DNA of 64,000 bases from Oscillospiraceae bacterium (lineage in GTDB: Bacteria; Bacillota; Clostridia; Oscillospirales; Ruminococcaceae): contig SVMX01000001.1 of assembly GCA_015067175.1 (NCBI GenBank), positions 1 to 64,000 on the forward strand, in the 5' to 3' direction. The translations under genes were made by a program, and so were the position numbers. Each line of letters starts with the position of its first letter. Positions within the stretch are counted from its first letter, which is position 1. The notes below the pieces were generated by a model. That model ran no database searches. It saw nothing but the letters and a program-made list of their open reading frames with translations, and was not told where the DNA came from. Shown in pieces: positions 8,648-17,647 of this stretch.

Positions 8648-10627
8648 TTATCTGAAGTAAGTCATCATATCCTTGAGACGAGTTGCCTGATTATTAAGCT
8701 CCACGGAAGCGGCAGCACTCTGCTGTGCATTGGCAGCCGAAGAAGTTACATAATTGGATATCTTATTTGTCTTATCGGAAATATCCGATATAAATTCGCT
8801 CTGACTGTGCGAAGAATCGGCAATTTCAGCAATAATTCCATCGACCTGCTCGGTATGCGTAACGACATTTCCGAGAGAAGCGGCTGTTTCTCTTGCGAAT
8901 TCAAGACCCTTTTCTACTGCTGCTGTACTTTCATTGATGAGCAACGTTGTCTGGTTGGAAGCCTCAGCGCTCTTTCCTGCGAGATTTCGAACCTCGTCAG
9001 CAACAACCGCGAAGCCCTTGCCCGCCATGCCTGCTCTAGCGGCCTCTATAGAAGCGTTCAAAGCAAGGATATTAGTCTGGAAAGCGATATCCTCAATAGT
9101 CTTGTTGATAGCTTGTATCTCGTCAGAAGTGCGTCGAATCTCGTCCATAGCTTCAAGCAGACTGGACATCTGCGCGTTGCTTCGTTCAACCTCCTGAGCG
9201 GTCTGCGCGGATATATTCTTTGCATTGTCAGTAAGACGTACATTTGCTGCGATGGAGTTACCTGCGCCCTCTACAGAAGTTACTATCTCGCTTATAAGTG
9301 CGGTCTGCAAGGAAGCGCTCTCTGCAAGGTCATTTGCGCCCTGAGATACATTTTCTGCACCGCTGAATACCGAGTCAGTAGCGTCAGTGATATTTCTGAA
9401 TACATCACTCATTGCAGAAAGTATCTTGTTGAGCGATTCCTTGATAGAAGCAAAGTCACCCACATAATCCAAAGTAACATTATTGCTGAAGTCGCCCTCA
9501 CTCATCTCACCGAGATGCTTACTAATATCATCAACATAAGACTTCAGTGAAACGTTGGTCTGCTCAATAACGCGGCAAACTGCGCCGATCTCATCATCGG
9601 CTTTATAATCAAATGCTACAGAAAGATCTCCATGCGTCATGCGCTGAGCCACTGTTGAAACATCTGCAAGCGGCTTGAAGCAACGCTTTATTACTATCAT
9701 TGTAATGACCGCAGCAACAACGATCACAACGGGGATCATGATGCAGAATATCAGGATAATCAGAGATACATCTTGATAAATATCCGCATTGTTTACAGTG
9801 TAGTAGAGCGTCCAACCAGCAGAGTCAATGTTCTTTGACACAACAAGCTTGTCGATGTTGTCATAATCGACCATATTGTAAGTAAGAATACCATCGGTAG
9901 TATTTTCGCCGTTTACATTAGAGAAAGTTGTATCATATTTAACGGTAATTTCGTTTTCAGAGCTGTCTACTGTGGGAAGAAACGCCTCGTTGCGGTGAAT
10001 GATGACATTTCCGGATGCAGCAACCAGCGCAGGATATCCGTTTTCGGTGAAGTTGAAGCCTGCAACGATGCTCTGTATCTCATCAAGGAACATATCCGCT
10101 GCAACAACGGAAGTAACTGTACCGCTGCTGTCACGGACAGCCTTTGCGACAGTGATAACTATCTTCTTTGTGGTAGCGTCCACATAAGGCTCTGTTACAA
10201 TAGCCTTATCAGTTGCAGCAGCGTCTTTGTACCAGTCGCGGTCTGTGATTATGTAATCCGCATCAGGCACCCAGCCATCGGAAAACGCCGAGAAATTATC
10301 AGAACAGCCAACATAAAGCGCGTACATCTCAGGCATTGCCGTTGCCCTGTCGAGAATGTAATCATATAGTCCGTCGCGGTTGTCTGTATCATATTTCTCA
10401 TATGCGATCGCATCAACGATGTCATCTATCTTCTGGATCTCCTGGACAAGCCATGAATTGATCTGATTAGAAAAATCGCTGATAGTAGACCTCGCAGTAG
10501 CGGTGATATTACTGCTTGAGCTTCTCGCAACGACCACGGCGCTGACCGCCGCAGTAATTATCAGCGTTACAGCGATCATTATCACTGTTGCTATCGTTAT
10601 CTTGGTTTTAAGCTTCATTTGTTTCAT
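8648..10627 (-). CDS. Methyl-accepting chemotaxis protein with Cache sensor
   Basis: A 659-residue transmembrane chemoreceptor. Order of parts: a first membrane helix (about residues 10-34); a large extracellular sensor of roughly 240 residues with a double-Cache look ('[10 protein letters not shown]', '[21 protein letters not shown]'); a second membrane helix (about 280-307); HAMP; and a long helical signalling hairpin. The hairpin tip is '[20 protein letters not shown]', near-invariant in the family. The ligand is unknown; double-Cache domains often bind amino acids or organic acids. No flagellar or che genes are in the window. Confidence 0.94.
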   Translation of the reverse strand: MKQMKLKTKITIATVIMIAVTLIITAAVSAVVVARSSSSNITATARSTISDFSNQINSWLVQEIQKIDDIVDAIAYEKYDTDNRDGLYDYILDRATAMPEMYALYVGCSDNFSAFSDGWVPDADYIITDRDWYKDAAATDKAIVTEPYVDATTKKIVITVAKAVRDSSGTVTSVVAADMFLDEIQSIVAGFNFTENGYPALVAASGNVIIHRNEAFLPTVDSSENEITVKYDTTFSNVNGENTTDGILTYNMVDYDNIDKLVVSKNIDSAGWTLYYTVNNADIYQDVSLIILIFCIMIPVVIVVAAVITMIVIKRCFKPLADVSTVAQRMTHGDLSVAFDYKADDEIGAVCRVIEQTNVSLKSYVDDISKHLGEMSEGDFSNNVTLDYVGDFASIKESLNKILSAMSDVFRNITDATDSVFSGAENVSQGANDLAESASLQTALISEIVTSVEGAGNSIAANVRLTDNAKNISAQTAQEVERSNAQMSSLLEAMDEIRRTSDEIQAINKTIEDIAFQTNILALNASIEAARAGMAGKGFAVVADEVRNLAGKSAEASNQTTLLINESTAAVEKGLEFARETAASLGNVVTHTEQVDGIIAEIADSSHSQSEFISDISDKTNKISNYVTSSAANAQQSAAASVELNNQATRLKDMMTYFR

Positions 10628-10659
10628 ATAGTAAGTGCCCTTTCAAAGAATATCACTTT

Positions 10660-10688
10660 ATTTTATCATACAGAAATGCTGTTGTAAA
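10660..10688 (-). promoter_or_regulatory. Promoter of the chemoreceptor gene
   Basis: On the minus strand, TTTACA (10688-10683), a 17-base spacer ending TGA, then TAAAAT (10665-10660), about 33 bases before the start codon. This is a sigma-A type promoter with TG upstream of the -10 box rather than a flagellar sigma-D type. Confidence 0.65.
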
Positions 10689-10758
10689 GATGTTTCTCAA
10701 ATTTTAGTCGTATTGCCAATAAAAATTGTACAAAACCACAGTAATTAGCAAAACAAAA

Positions 10759-10786
10759 AAAGGCACCGATCAAAGCCGATGCCTTT
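10759..10786 (-). terminator. Terminator of fba
   Basis: On the minus strand, AAAGGCA with further G-C and G-U pairs forms a stem of about 11 bp closing on TGCCTTT, followed by a T tract (the A run at 10755-10760 on the plus strand). It directly follows the aldolase stop codon. Confidence 0.85.
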
Positions 10787-10802
10787 GCATTAATGAGAAT
10801 AA

Positions 10803-11666
10803 TTAAGCCTTGCCAACGGAACCGAACAGCTCCATCTTCTCCTTAACAGTAGCCTTGATAGCCTCAAAGCCGGGAGCGAGAAGCTTTCTGGGGTCGAAGC
10901 CCTTGCCCTGAAGATCCTTGCCCTCTTCTACGTACTTTCTTGTAGCTTCCTGGAATGCAAGCTGGCACTCTGTGTTAACGTTGATCTTAGCAACGCCGAG
11001 AGAAATTGCCTTCTTGATCATGTCAGCGGGGATACCTGTACCGCCGTGGAGTACGAGAGGCATATCGCCAACCTTTTCCTTGATAGCTGCAAGAGTATCA
11101 AAAGAAAGACCAGCCCAGTTATCGGGATACTTACCGTGAATGTTACCGATACCTGCAGCGAGCATTGTAACACCGAGATCAGCAACAGCCTTGCACTCGT
11201 TGGGATCAGCGCACTCGCCCATACCAACAACGCCGTCTTCCTCGCCGCCGATAGAACCAACCTCAGCCTCAAGAGAGATGCCGAGAACGTCACAAGCGTT
11301 TACAAGAGCGGTTGTCTTAGCGATGTTCTCCTCAATGGGGTAGTGAGAACCATCAAACATGATGGAGGAGAAGCCTGCGTTGATGCAAGCCTTAGCGCCC
11401 TCGAAAGAGCCGTGGTCAAGGTGCAGAGCAACGGGAACAGTGATACCCAGCTCGTTGATCATACCGTTTACCATACCAACGATAGTGGTGTAGCCGCACA
11501 TATACTTGCCTGCGCCCTCAGATACACCGAGGATTACAGGGGAATTCAGCTCCTGAGCTGTGAGCAGGATAGCCTTTGTCCATTCAAGGTTGTTGATGTT
11601 GAACTGACCAACGGCATACTTGCCCTCGCGAGCCTTGTTCAGCATTTCCTTAGCAGAAACTAACAT
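10803..11666 (-). CDS. fba: Class II fructose-bisphosphate aldolase
   Basis: A zinc-dependent aldolase of 287 residues that splits fructose-1,6-bisphosphate in glycolysis. It shows the metal-ligand histidines in 'VALHLDHGSFEG' near residue 80, the 'EAEVGSIGGEEDG' segment, and the C-terminal 'LVLHGGTGIPADMIKKAI' and INVNTE motifs. A strong ribosome-binding site (AAAGGAGAT) precedes ATG. It stands alone with its own promoter and terminator. Related tagatose-bisphosphate aldolases share these motifs; the stand-alone setting and lack of sugar-operon neighbours favour the glycolytic enzyme. Confidence 0.93.
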   Translation of the reverse strand: MLVSAKEMLNKAREGKYAVGQFNINNLEWTKAILLTAQELNSPVILGVSEGAGKYMCGYTTIVGMVNGMINELGITVPVALHLDHGSFEGAKACINAGFSSIMFDGSHYPIEENIAKTTALVNACDVLGISLEAEVGSIGGEEDGVVGMGECADPNECKAVADLGVTMLAAGIGNIHGKYPDNWAGLSFDTLAAIKEKVGDMPLVLHGGTGIPADMIKKAISLGVAKINVNTECQLAFQEATRKYVEEGKDLQGKGFDPRKLLAPGFEAIKATVKEKMELFGSVGKA

Positions 11667-11716
11667 AATTAATTATCTCCTTTGATTTTGATATTGGTTA
11701 TAAAACCGTTACTTTA

Positions 11717-11745
11717 ATTATAGCGCATTTCGTCACAAAAAGCAA
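11717..11745 (-). promoter_or_regulatory. Promoter of fba
   Basis: Minus strand: TTGCTT (11745-11740), 17 bases, TATAAT (11722-11717). The -10 box is perfect and lies about 50 bases from the start codon. Unlike most promoters here it lacks TG directly before the -10 box. Confidence 0.65.
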
Positions 11746-11771
11746 TATATTTTCGCAAAAAAATTAACAAT

Positions 11772-12527
11772 TTACTCCGAAGACGCAGAATGTGCCTCAT
11801 AGGTATAGGCGAAGATCTCATCGGTCTCTGGTTCTTCGTATGAATAACCCTTCTCGTCCTCAAGCATATCAAAATACTTCTCAAACACAGGCATCACAAA
11901 GAACATCGTCACCAGAAAAACTATTGCCGCAACGATAACGACGATCCTCTGCCCCATCGTCCAGCGGTGTATCGGAACCGCTTCCTCACCTACCTGAAAC
12001 TCACGTTTTTTCGGCGCTGCGGCGCTGCGGATAACATACGCTTTAAGTTTATCCTCTGCGGATATCTTCGTGCAGATATCCTTATAATTCTTGTCAAGCG
12101 ACTCGGAAAGCTCCTCGGGAAGCTCTGAAAGAACGCTGGAAATATAACGCTCGCTCTCCCCTGTCACGCTTGCTATCTGCTTCTCGTCGAGGTCGTTTTC
12201 ATAAAACATATGGATAACGGCACGCTTCATCTGTGGGAGCATAAGCACCTGTTCAAGCAGCCTTTGACGCTTTGCATCAAGCTCCACGCCGGTAAGTGTT
12301 ACAGCATTGTCATTACAGTCAGCGTCACAGGAATACGCATACGCCTTGACCGCAAATTCCAGCATATCACTCTCGCCGCCGAAGCTTTCAAACTCCGCAC
12401 AGGTCTTTGCAAACACCTTTTTTGCAGAATCAAAATCCTTTGTTACAATCAGAGCGAGCGCGAATATATCATCGCCGTAATCGTCGATAAGCTTTGTTAT
12501 CTCCATATTATCAGGTGTTATGGTCAC
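11772..12527 (-). CDS. Sigma-70-like protein with C-terminal membrane anchor
   Basis: The 251-residue protein looks like an ECF-type sigma factor: a region-2-like N-terminus ('DYGDDIFALALIVTKDFDSA', about 12-45) and a region-4-like helix-turn-helix ('LPQMKRAVIHMFYENDLDEK' through 'IASVTGESERYISSVLSELP', about 97-140). A membrane helix follows (about 191-212) with a short acidic tail, unusual for a sigma factor. The first codon appears to be GTG at 12527, inside hisE; ATG at 12506 is an alternative. Neither has a clear ribosome-binding site, so it probably relies on coupling to hisE. DNA binding is inferred from the pattern only. Confidence 0.7.
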   Translation of the reverse strand: MTITPDNMEITKLIDDYGDDIFALALIVTKDFDSAKKVFAKTCAEFESFGGESDMLEFAVKAYAYSCDADCNDNAVTLTGVELDAKRQRLLEQVLMLPQMKRAVIHMFYENDLDEKQIASVTGESERYISSVLSELPEELSESLDKNYKDICTKISAEDKLKAYVIRSAAAPKKREFQVGEEAVPIHRWTMGQRIVVIVAAIVFLVTMFFVMPVFEKYFDMLEDEKGYSYEEPETDEIFAYTYEAHSASSE

Positions 12528-12834
12528 TTACATGGAACTGCTTAAGATTGCCTATCTTAGCAGCACGCTCTACCATTATCTTTTCGATATCGTCAACGGA
12601 AACGCCGCACTCAACCATAAGCACGACCATGTGATACATAAGGTCGTTTATCTCGTTGGAAAGCTCGTCCTTATCGGCGTTCTTTGCGGCAATTACCATC
12701 TCGGTGCACTCCTCGCCGCACTTTTTCAGTATCTTGTCAAGACCCTTTTCAAACAGGTAGCAGGTATAGCTGCCCTCCTGAGGGTTATCTCTGCGGTTTA
12801 CCACAACATCGTACATATCTCTGAATGCCTGCAT
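12511..12834 (-). CDS. hisE: Phosphoribosyl-ATP pyrophosphatase
   Basis: A 107-residue all-helical enzyme of the MazG/HisE fold that removes pyrophosphate from phosphoribosyl-ATP in step 2 of histidine synthesis. It shows 'KILKKCGEECTEMVIAAKN' with the metal-binding glutamates and 'ELSNEINDLMYHMVVLM'. It is separate from HisI, whereas many bacteria fuse the two. It lies two bases after hisI and overlaps the sigma-like gene by 17 bases. Confidence 0.95.
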   Translation of the reverse strand: MQAFRDMYDVVVNRRDNPQEGSYTCYLFEKGLDKILKKCGEECTEMVIAAKNADKDELSNEINDLMYHMVVLMVECGVSVDDIEKIMVERAAKIGNLKQFHVSDHNT

Positions 12835-12836
12835 AA

Positions 12837-13253
12837 TTATTTCTCCTTTGCTTCGTTAAGATTTATAAGCTTCATAGTTTCCATATCAAGCTCGCGGTAG
12901 TAGCAGTTGTTTGCAACGCCATTCCAGCTTGTATGGCAGATGTTACCCTTGTCGGGAGTCACCTGAAACACCAGCGAGTTCTGCTCGCAGTTTACATAAA
13001 TATGATGGAGCGTGAATGTATTTCCCGACTCCAGACCCTTATGCCAGAGCTTGTTGCGCGAGGTGCTCCAAAAGATAGCCTTGCGCTGTTTTATGCTCTC
13101 TTTAAGCGACTGCTCGTTTACATACGCCACCAGAATGACCTCTTTGGTATGCAGATTCTGCACAGCAACAGGGATCACCTTGTTTTCGGGCGATATCTTT
13201 GCAAGCTTGTCGAAATCAAGCATAAGCTCGTTTGTTTCTTCAATAAGTCCCAT
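12837..13253 (-). CDS. hisI: Phosphoribosyl-AMP cyclohydrolase
   Basis: A 138-residue zinc enzyme that opens the adenine ring of phosphoribosyl-AMP. The core reads 'VAYVNEQSLKESIKQRKAIF', then 'WSTSRNKLWHKG' and a cysteine-rich end with NCEQN, CHTSW and NCYYRE, which supply the zinc-binding cysteines. It is the single-domain form, with hisE as a separate gene immediately downstream. The gap to hisF upstream is only two bases. Confidence 0.95.
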   Translation of the reverse strand: MGLIEETNELMLDFDKLAKISPENKVIPVAVQNLHTKEVILVAYVNEQSLKESIKQRKAIFWSTSRNKLWHKGLESGNTFTLHHIYVNCEQNSLVFQVTPDKGNICHTSWNGVANNCYYRELDMETMKLINLNEAKEK

Positions 13254-13255
13254 TT

Positions 13256-14011
13256 TTACCTCACAGGTATATTCTTTTTCTTAAGATAATCCTTAACTTC
13301 GCCGACAGTAAGTTCGCCTAAGTGGAACAGCGAAGCCGCCAAAGCCGCAGAGGAATTGGTCTGCTCGAACACCTCGGAGAAGTGGTTGATAGCGCCGCAA
13401 CCGCCGCTTGCTATAACGGGAATATTCACGCGGTCGCACACAAATTTCAGCATTTCGATATCAAAGCCGCCGCGCACGCCGTCGGTGTCGATGGAATTAA
13501 GGCATATCTCGCCTGCGCCGCGCTCCTCGATTTCCTTTACCCAGTCGCCGAGGTCGAGGTTCATGTCAACTCTGCCGCCGTTTATAAACACAGAGTAGCC
13601 GCCCTTGCCGTTGCGCTTAGCGTCGATACCAACAACAACACACTGACTTCCGAAAATCTCAGCCGCGTCGCTGATAAGCTTGGGATTCTTCACAGCCTGA
13701 GAGTTCACGGAAACCTTGTCAGCGCCCGCTCTCAGCGTATCGCGGAAGTCGTCAACAGTCGCAATTCCGCCGCCTACACACAGCGGCACAAAAACCTGCT
13801 GCGCGGTGCGCTTAACTACGTCAAGCATTACGCCTCTGCCCTCGTAGGAAGCAGTTATATCATAAAAGACAAGCTCGTCCGCGCCCTGCTTATTATACTG
13901 GATAGCAAGCTCGACGGGATCTCCTACGTCCTTTACACCTTCAAAATTTACGCCCTTTACAACCTTGCCGTTGCGCACGTCAAGGCATGGGATTATTCTT
14001 TTTGCTAACAT
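13256..14011 (-). CDS. hisF: Imidazole glycerol phosphate synthase, cyclase subunit
   Basis: A 251-residue (beta/alpha)8 barrel that, with HisH, forms imidazole glycerol phosphate and AICAR. It begins [19 protein letters not shown] with the first catalytic Asp. It also has the '[13 protein letters not shown]' phosphate site, the second Asp in SIDTDG, and '[13 protein letters not shown]'. The half-barrel repeat with HisA is visible in these parallel motifs. It follows a small unrecognised gene that separates it from hisA. Confidence 0.96.
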   Translation of the reverse strand: MLAKRIIPCLDVRNGKVVKGVNFEGVKDVGDPVELAIQYNKQGADELVFYDITASYEGRGVMLDVVKRTAQQVFVPLCVGGGIATVDDFRDTLRAGADKVSVNSQAVKNPKLISDAAEIFGSQCVVVGIDAKRNGKGGYSVFINGGRVDMNLDLGDWVKEIEERGAGEICLNSIDTDGVRGGFDIEMLKFVCDRVNIPVIASGGCGAINHFSEVFEQTNSSAALAASLFHLGELTVGEVKDYLKKKNIPVR

Positions 14012-14033
14012 ATTGTATCCTTTCGTTATGTTG

Positions 14034-14366
14034 TCAGCCGCCTATCGGGCCTCCCTTATAGGCGTCGCAAGCACGGCCGTTTTCATCGAAAACGATGTAA
14101 TAATACTGCGGCAGATGCGATGGCATCACCCAACCGTTATCCTCACCGATGTAGTAGCTTATACGATGGCTGAGATTACTTCCACCCTCGGTCTCGCCGT
14201 AAACAGCCGCTATCTCGTCATAAGTCTTTCCCATTATCCACATATCGCAATACGGAAAACAGGTAGGAAATGAAATACAGAACGCCGCAACAAGAAGTAT
14301 TACAACAGCCGCAATGCTCAAACAGACAACGACAAGCTTCGGCTTCTTTGCAGTATTACTTTGCAA
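14034..14366 (-). CDS. Small anchored protein between hisA and hisF
   Basis: Not a histidine enzyme. The 110-residue protein has one N-terminal membrane helix (about residues 11-32) and a small outside domain. Its '[15 protein letters not shown]' pattern resembles the helix-turn of BamE/SmpA-like lipoprotein folds ('G.t..ei...G'). It ends in a conserved-looking KGGPIGG. The start overlaps the end of hisA by 11 bases, so it is co-translated with the operon. Function unknown; the fold comparison is by eye. Confidence 0.7.
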   Translation of the reverse strand: MQSNTAKKPKLVVVCLSIAAVVILLVAAFCISFPTCFPYCDMWIMGKTYDEIAAVYGETEGGSNLSHRISYYIGEDNGWVMPSHLPQYYYIVFDENGRACDAYKGGPIGG

Positions 14367-15069
14367 GGTCTACCGCCTCCTTAAGGTCAAGGCTTCCGCT
14401 GTAAATAGACTTACCGCAGATAGTGCCGTACAGACCAAGCTCCTTGCAGATTTTTATATCCTCGATAGTATGAACGCCGCCGCTTGCGATGATGTTCGCG
14501 GGACAGCACTCGTTTATCTCCTTAAGCTGCTGAGCATTCACGCCCGACAGCGTTCCGTCCTTGGAGATATCGGTGAATATCATGTATTTCACGCCAATGT
14601 CGCTCATAGCCTTTGCAAGCTCGGTAAAATACACGTCGGAGGTCTCAAGCCAACCCTCGGTCGCTACATAGCCGTTCTTTGCGTCGATTCCGACAGCAAT
14701 ACGCTCGCCGTATTCCCTTACAGCGTCCTTTACAAGCTGAGGATTTTTAACCGCCGCAGAGCCGATTATAACACGGGAAATACCGCCGCTGAGATACATC
14801 TCAACGGTATCAAGCGTGCGTATTCCGCCGCCTACCTCGACCTTTAAGCCTGTATTTTTGGCAACATCAAGGAATATCTCCTTATTCTGCTGAGTAGCGT
14901 CCTTTGCGCCGTCAAGGTCAACCATGTGTATCCACTGTGAGCCTGCCGCTTCAAACGAGCGCGCGGTGTCCATGTAGCTTTCGGCAACCTTTTCCACTGT
15001 GCCGTAATCGCCCTTGAACAGGCGCACGCAGTTTCCGTCTTTTATGTCTATTGCGGGTAGAATTACCAT
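14356..15069 (-). CDS. hisA: ProFAR isomerase
   Basis: A 237-residue (beta/alpha)8 barrel that opens the ribose ring of 5'-ProFAR, paralogous to HisF. It starts VILPAIDIKDGNCVRL with the first catalytic Asp and has 'VEVGGGIRTLDTVEMYL', 'YMIFTDISKDGTLSG' with the second Asp, and 'IIASGGVHTIEDI'. A strong AAGGAG ribosome-binding site precedes it. The spacer to hisH upstream is 80 bases, the largest gap in this operon. Confidence 0.96.
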   Translation of the reverse strand: MVILPAIDIKDGNCVRLFKGDYGTVEKVAESYMDTARSFEAAGSQWIHMVDLDGAKDATQQNKEIFLDVAKNTGLKVEVGGGIRTLDTVEMYLSGGISRVIIGSAAVKNPQLVKDAVREYGERIAVGIDAKNGYVATEGWLETSDVYFTELAKAMSDIGVKYMIFTDISKDGTLSGVNAQQLKEINECCPANIIASGGVHTIEDIKICKELGLYGTICGKSIYSGSLDLKEAVDLAK

Positions 15070-15085
15070 CTTATCTCCTTATAAA

Positions 15086-15103
15086 ACAACAAATCATTGT
15101 TGT
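15086..15103 (-). other. Short hairpin upstream of hisA
   Basis: In the hisH-hisA spacer the minus strand reads ACAACAA, a TGAT loop, then TTGTTGT and TTTAT, just before the hisA ribosome-binding site. It is a 7-bp A/U-rich stem. It may be a weak attenuator or mRNA processing site; it is too weak to be called a terminator. Confidence 0.3.
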
Positions 15104-15149
15104 AACGATAGCGCCAATTGCGTAAAAGTTAAGTTTTATGTACAATTTC

Positions 15150-15749
15150 TCAAAGCTCTGCGAAACAGCGAAGCATATTAAGACCCGTTTCACCGCTCTT
15201 TTCGGGGTGGAACTGCGCACCGTATACGTTGCCCTCAAATACCAGCGCAGGGACTTTCATGCCGTAATCGCAGTATGCCGCAACGTTCTTGCTGTCGCAC
15301 TCCGCCGCATAACTGTGTACGAAATACACATACTCGGCATCACCGCACTTTTCGAGCAGCTTGCAAGGCTCGTTCTTTTCAAGCTCGTTCCAGCCGATGT
15401 GAGGAATTGCAAGATTACCCTCGGGCTGCATAAGCTTCACACAGCCCTTGATAAGCCCCAGACCGTCTGTTTCGCCGAATTCGTAGCCCTTTTCAAAAAG
15501 CATCTGCATTCCAAGGCAGATACCGAGAAGCGGCTTTTTCTGCACCTCTTCCCTGATCACCTCGACAAGACCTGACTCGTTCAGCATACGCATTGCGTCA
15601 GCAAACGCGCCAACGCCCGGAAGAATGAGCCTGTCAGCTTTTCTCAGGTCATCGGGGTCTTTGGTTATCTTATTTTCAAGCCCGAGAAAGTCCAGCGCAT
15701 TCTTAACGCTGAAAAGATTTCCCGCGCCGTAGTCGATTATCGCTATCAT
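15150..15749 (-). CDS. hisH: Imidazole glycerol phosphate synthase, glutaminase subunit
   Basis: A class I glutamine amidotransferase of 199 residues that feeds ammonia to HisF. The nucleophile cysteine is in LLGICLGMQMLF (near residue 80). The His and Glu of the triad are in GAQFHPEKSG near residue 180. It starts MIAIIDYGAGNL, standard for the family. The start codon shares its last base with the hisB stop, indicating coupling. Confidence 0.96.
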   Translation of the reverse strand: MIAIIDYGAGNLFSVKNALDFLGLENKITKDPDDLRKADRLILPGVGAFADAMRMLNESGLVEVIREEVQKKPLLGICLGMQMLFEKGYEFGETDGLGLIKGCVKLMQPEGNLAIPHIGWNELEKNEPCKLLEKCGDAEYVYFVHSYAAECDSKNVAAYCDYGMKVPALVFEGNVYGAQFHPEKSGETGLNMLRCFAEL

Positions 15750-16333
15750 CAGAGTACCCCCTTGGTAGAAACGACGGAGCCGTCCTCGTTGCGCTTAATT
15801 GCCGCTTTGAGAGCGTAAGCCATCGCCTTGAAAAGAGCCTCAATCTTGTGGTGGTCGTTACTGCCGTACTCAACGCGCAGGTGCAGGGTTATCCCCGCAT
15901 TAAACGCAAAAGCACGCATAAACTCCTCGGTAAGGCAAGTATCGAACTCGCCTACCCTCTCGTTTGTAAACTGCGCATTGAACACAAGGAAAGGTCTTGC
16001 GCTGATATCCAGCGAGCAGAAAGCAAGAGCCTCGTCCATAGGAATGAATGCAGAGCCATAGCGCATGATACCCGCCTTGTCACCGAGCGCTTCCTTGAAT
16101 GCCATACCGAGCACGATACCGATATCCTCGGCTGTGTGGTGACCGTCAACATTGAGGTCGCCGTTGCAGGTAAGCTTCAGCGAAAAACCGCCGTGGATAG
16201 CCAAAGCTGTCAGCATATGGTCAAGAAAACCGATACCTGTGCTTATTTCAGCCTTTGCGCCGCCGTCAAGGTCGAGCGTTAAGGCGATATCGGTCTCCTT
16301 TGTGGTTCTTGTAATTTCAGCAGTTCTATTCAT
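15749..16333 (-). CDS. hisB: Imidazoleglycerol-phosphate dehydratase
   Basis: A 194-residue monofunctional dehydratase that makes imidazole acetol phosphate. It has the two manganese-binding histidine motifs: 'GFLDHMLTALAIHGGF' with 'DGHHTAEDIGI', and 'YGSNDHHKIEALFKA' in the second half. There is no fused histidinol-phosphatase domain as in the enterobacterial form, and no HisJ or HisN type phosphatase is in the window. Confidence 0.96.
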   Translation of the reverse strand: MNRTAEITRTTKETDIALTLDLDGGAKAEISTGIGFLDHMLTALAIHGGFSLKLTCNGDLNVDGHHTAEDIGIVLGMAFKEALGDKAGIMRYGSAFIPMDEALAFCSLDISARPFLVFNAQFTNERVGEFDTCLTEEFMRAFAFNAGITLHLRVEYGSNDHHKIEALFKAMAYALKAAIKRNEDGSVVSTKGVL

Positions 16334-16351
16334 AACGGAACTCCTTTTTTA

Positions 16352-17647
16352 TCAATCTTCTTTTCTGACCTTGATGGAATTAGCGTGTGCTGTGAGCTTT
16401 TCGCGCTCTGCGATAAGGATTATATCGTCAGCCGCATCAAGCAGCGCGTCCTTTGTGTAATAGATATAGCTGGAACGCTTTGTGAAGCTCTCTACGCCGA
16501 GCGGTGAGAAGAAACGCGCCGTGCCGCTTGTGGGAAGAACGTGGTTGGGGCCAGCGTAGTAGTCACCGAGAGGCTCAGGCGAATACTGACCGAGGAACAG
16601 CGAGCCAACGTTGTCAAGCTTACCGATGTATTCCATGGGGTTAGCTGTAACCACTTCAAGGTGCTCGGGAGCGAGTGCGTTTGCAAGCTCCACAGCATAG
16701 TCCATATCATCGCATACAATGATAGCGCCGTAATTGTCGATGGAGTAATCAATTATCTCCTTGCGAGAGAGCATTGCAGCCTGACGCTCGATCTCTGCCT
16801 GCGTCTTCTCAGCGACCTCCATGCTTGTTGTAATAAGAATAGCGGAAGCAAGCTTATCGTGCTCTGCCTGTGACATAAGGTCAGCGGCAAGGTACTTGGG
16901 ATTTGCTGTTTCGTCAGCAAGAACGAGTATCTCACTGGGGCCTGCGAACATATCAATATCAACAGTGCCGTAGAGCAGCTTCTTTGCTGTTGCAACGAAG
17001 ATATTGCCCGGGCCTACTATCTTGGATACTCTCGGGATCTCATCTGTACCGTAAGCAAGTGCCGCACAAGCCTGTGCGCCGCCGCACAGATAAATGCTGT
17101 CAACTCCGCAAAGAGCAGCCGCAACAAGGATATCCTTGTTCGCTGTGCCGTCCTTTAAAGGCGGAGTAACCATGATAACTTCCTTAACGCCTGCGATCTT
17201 AGCAGGAATAGCGTTCATCAGAACGGACGAGGGATAAGCTGCTGTGCCGCCGGGAACATACAGACCTACCTTATCAAGACCGCGCACGCGCTGACCCATG
17301 ATAACGCCGTTTTCTTCAGTAACGCAGAAGCCCTCGCGCTTCTGACGCTGGTGAAACGCAGTAATGTTCTCAACTGCGTTCAGCATAGCCATAACAAACT
17401 CAGAGTTAGTTTCGTTATACTCTGTCAGAGCGTCCTGTATAGCCTCATCGGGAACGCGGTAATACTGCGCGTTGGGGCAGTCAAACTTTGCTGTGTAGCT
17501 CTTAACAGCCGCGTCGCCGTTTGCCTTTACATCGGCAAGGATATCCTTAACTATCTTCTCAACATCGGCGTTTACTTCGCCTGCTCTTTTTTCAACCTCA
17601 GCGAGAAATTCCTTTTCAGCGCCGTCGGCTTTGATTATCTTTATCAT
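16352..17647 (-). CDS. hisD: Histidinol dehydrogenase
   Basis: A 431-residue zinc- and NAD-dependent enzyme that performs the last two oxidations to histidine. It shows 'VGLYVPGGTAAYPSSVLMN' near residue 125, 'KIVGPGNIFVATAKK', the signature 'DLMSQAEHDKLASAIL' with zinc-ligand histidines, and 'GPNHVLPTSGTARF'. It follows hisG immediately and the two coordinates touch, so translation is probably coupled. Confidence 0.97.
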   Translation of the reverse strand: MIKIIKADGAEKEFLAEVEKRAGEVNADVEKIVKDILADVKANGDAAVKSYTAKFDCPNAQYYRVPDEAIQDALTEYNETNSEFVMAMLNAVENITAFHQRQKREGFCVTEENGVIMGQRVRGLDKVGLYVPGGTAAYPSSVLMNAIPAKIAGVKEVIMVTPPLKDGTANKDILVAAALCGVDSIYLCGGAQACAALAYGTDEIPRVSKIVGPGNIFVATAKKLLYGTVDIDMFAGPSEILVLADETANPKYLAADLMSQAEHDKLASAILITTSMEVAEKTQAEIERQAAMLSRKEIIDYSIDNYGAIIVCDDMDYAVELANALAPEHLEVVTANPMEYIGKLDNVGSLFLGQYSPEPLGDYYAGPNHVLPTSGTARFFSPLGVESFTKRSSYIYYTKDALLDAADDIILIAEREKLTAHANSIKVRKED

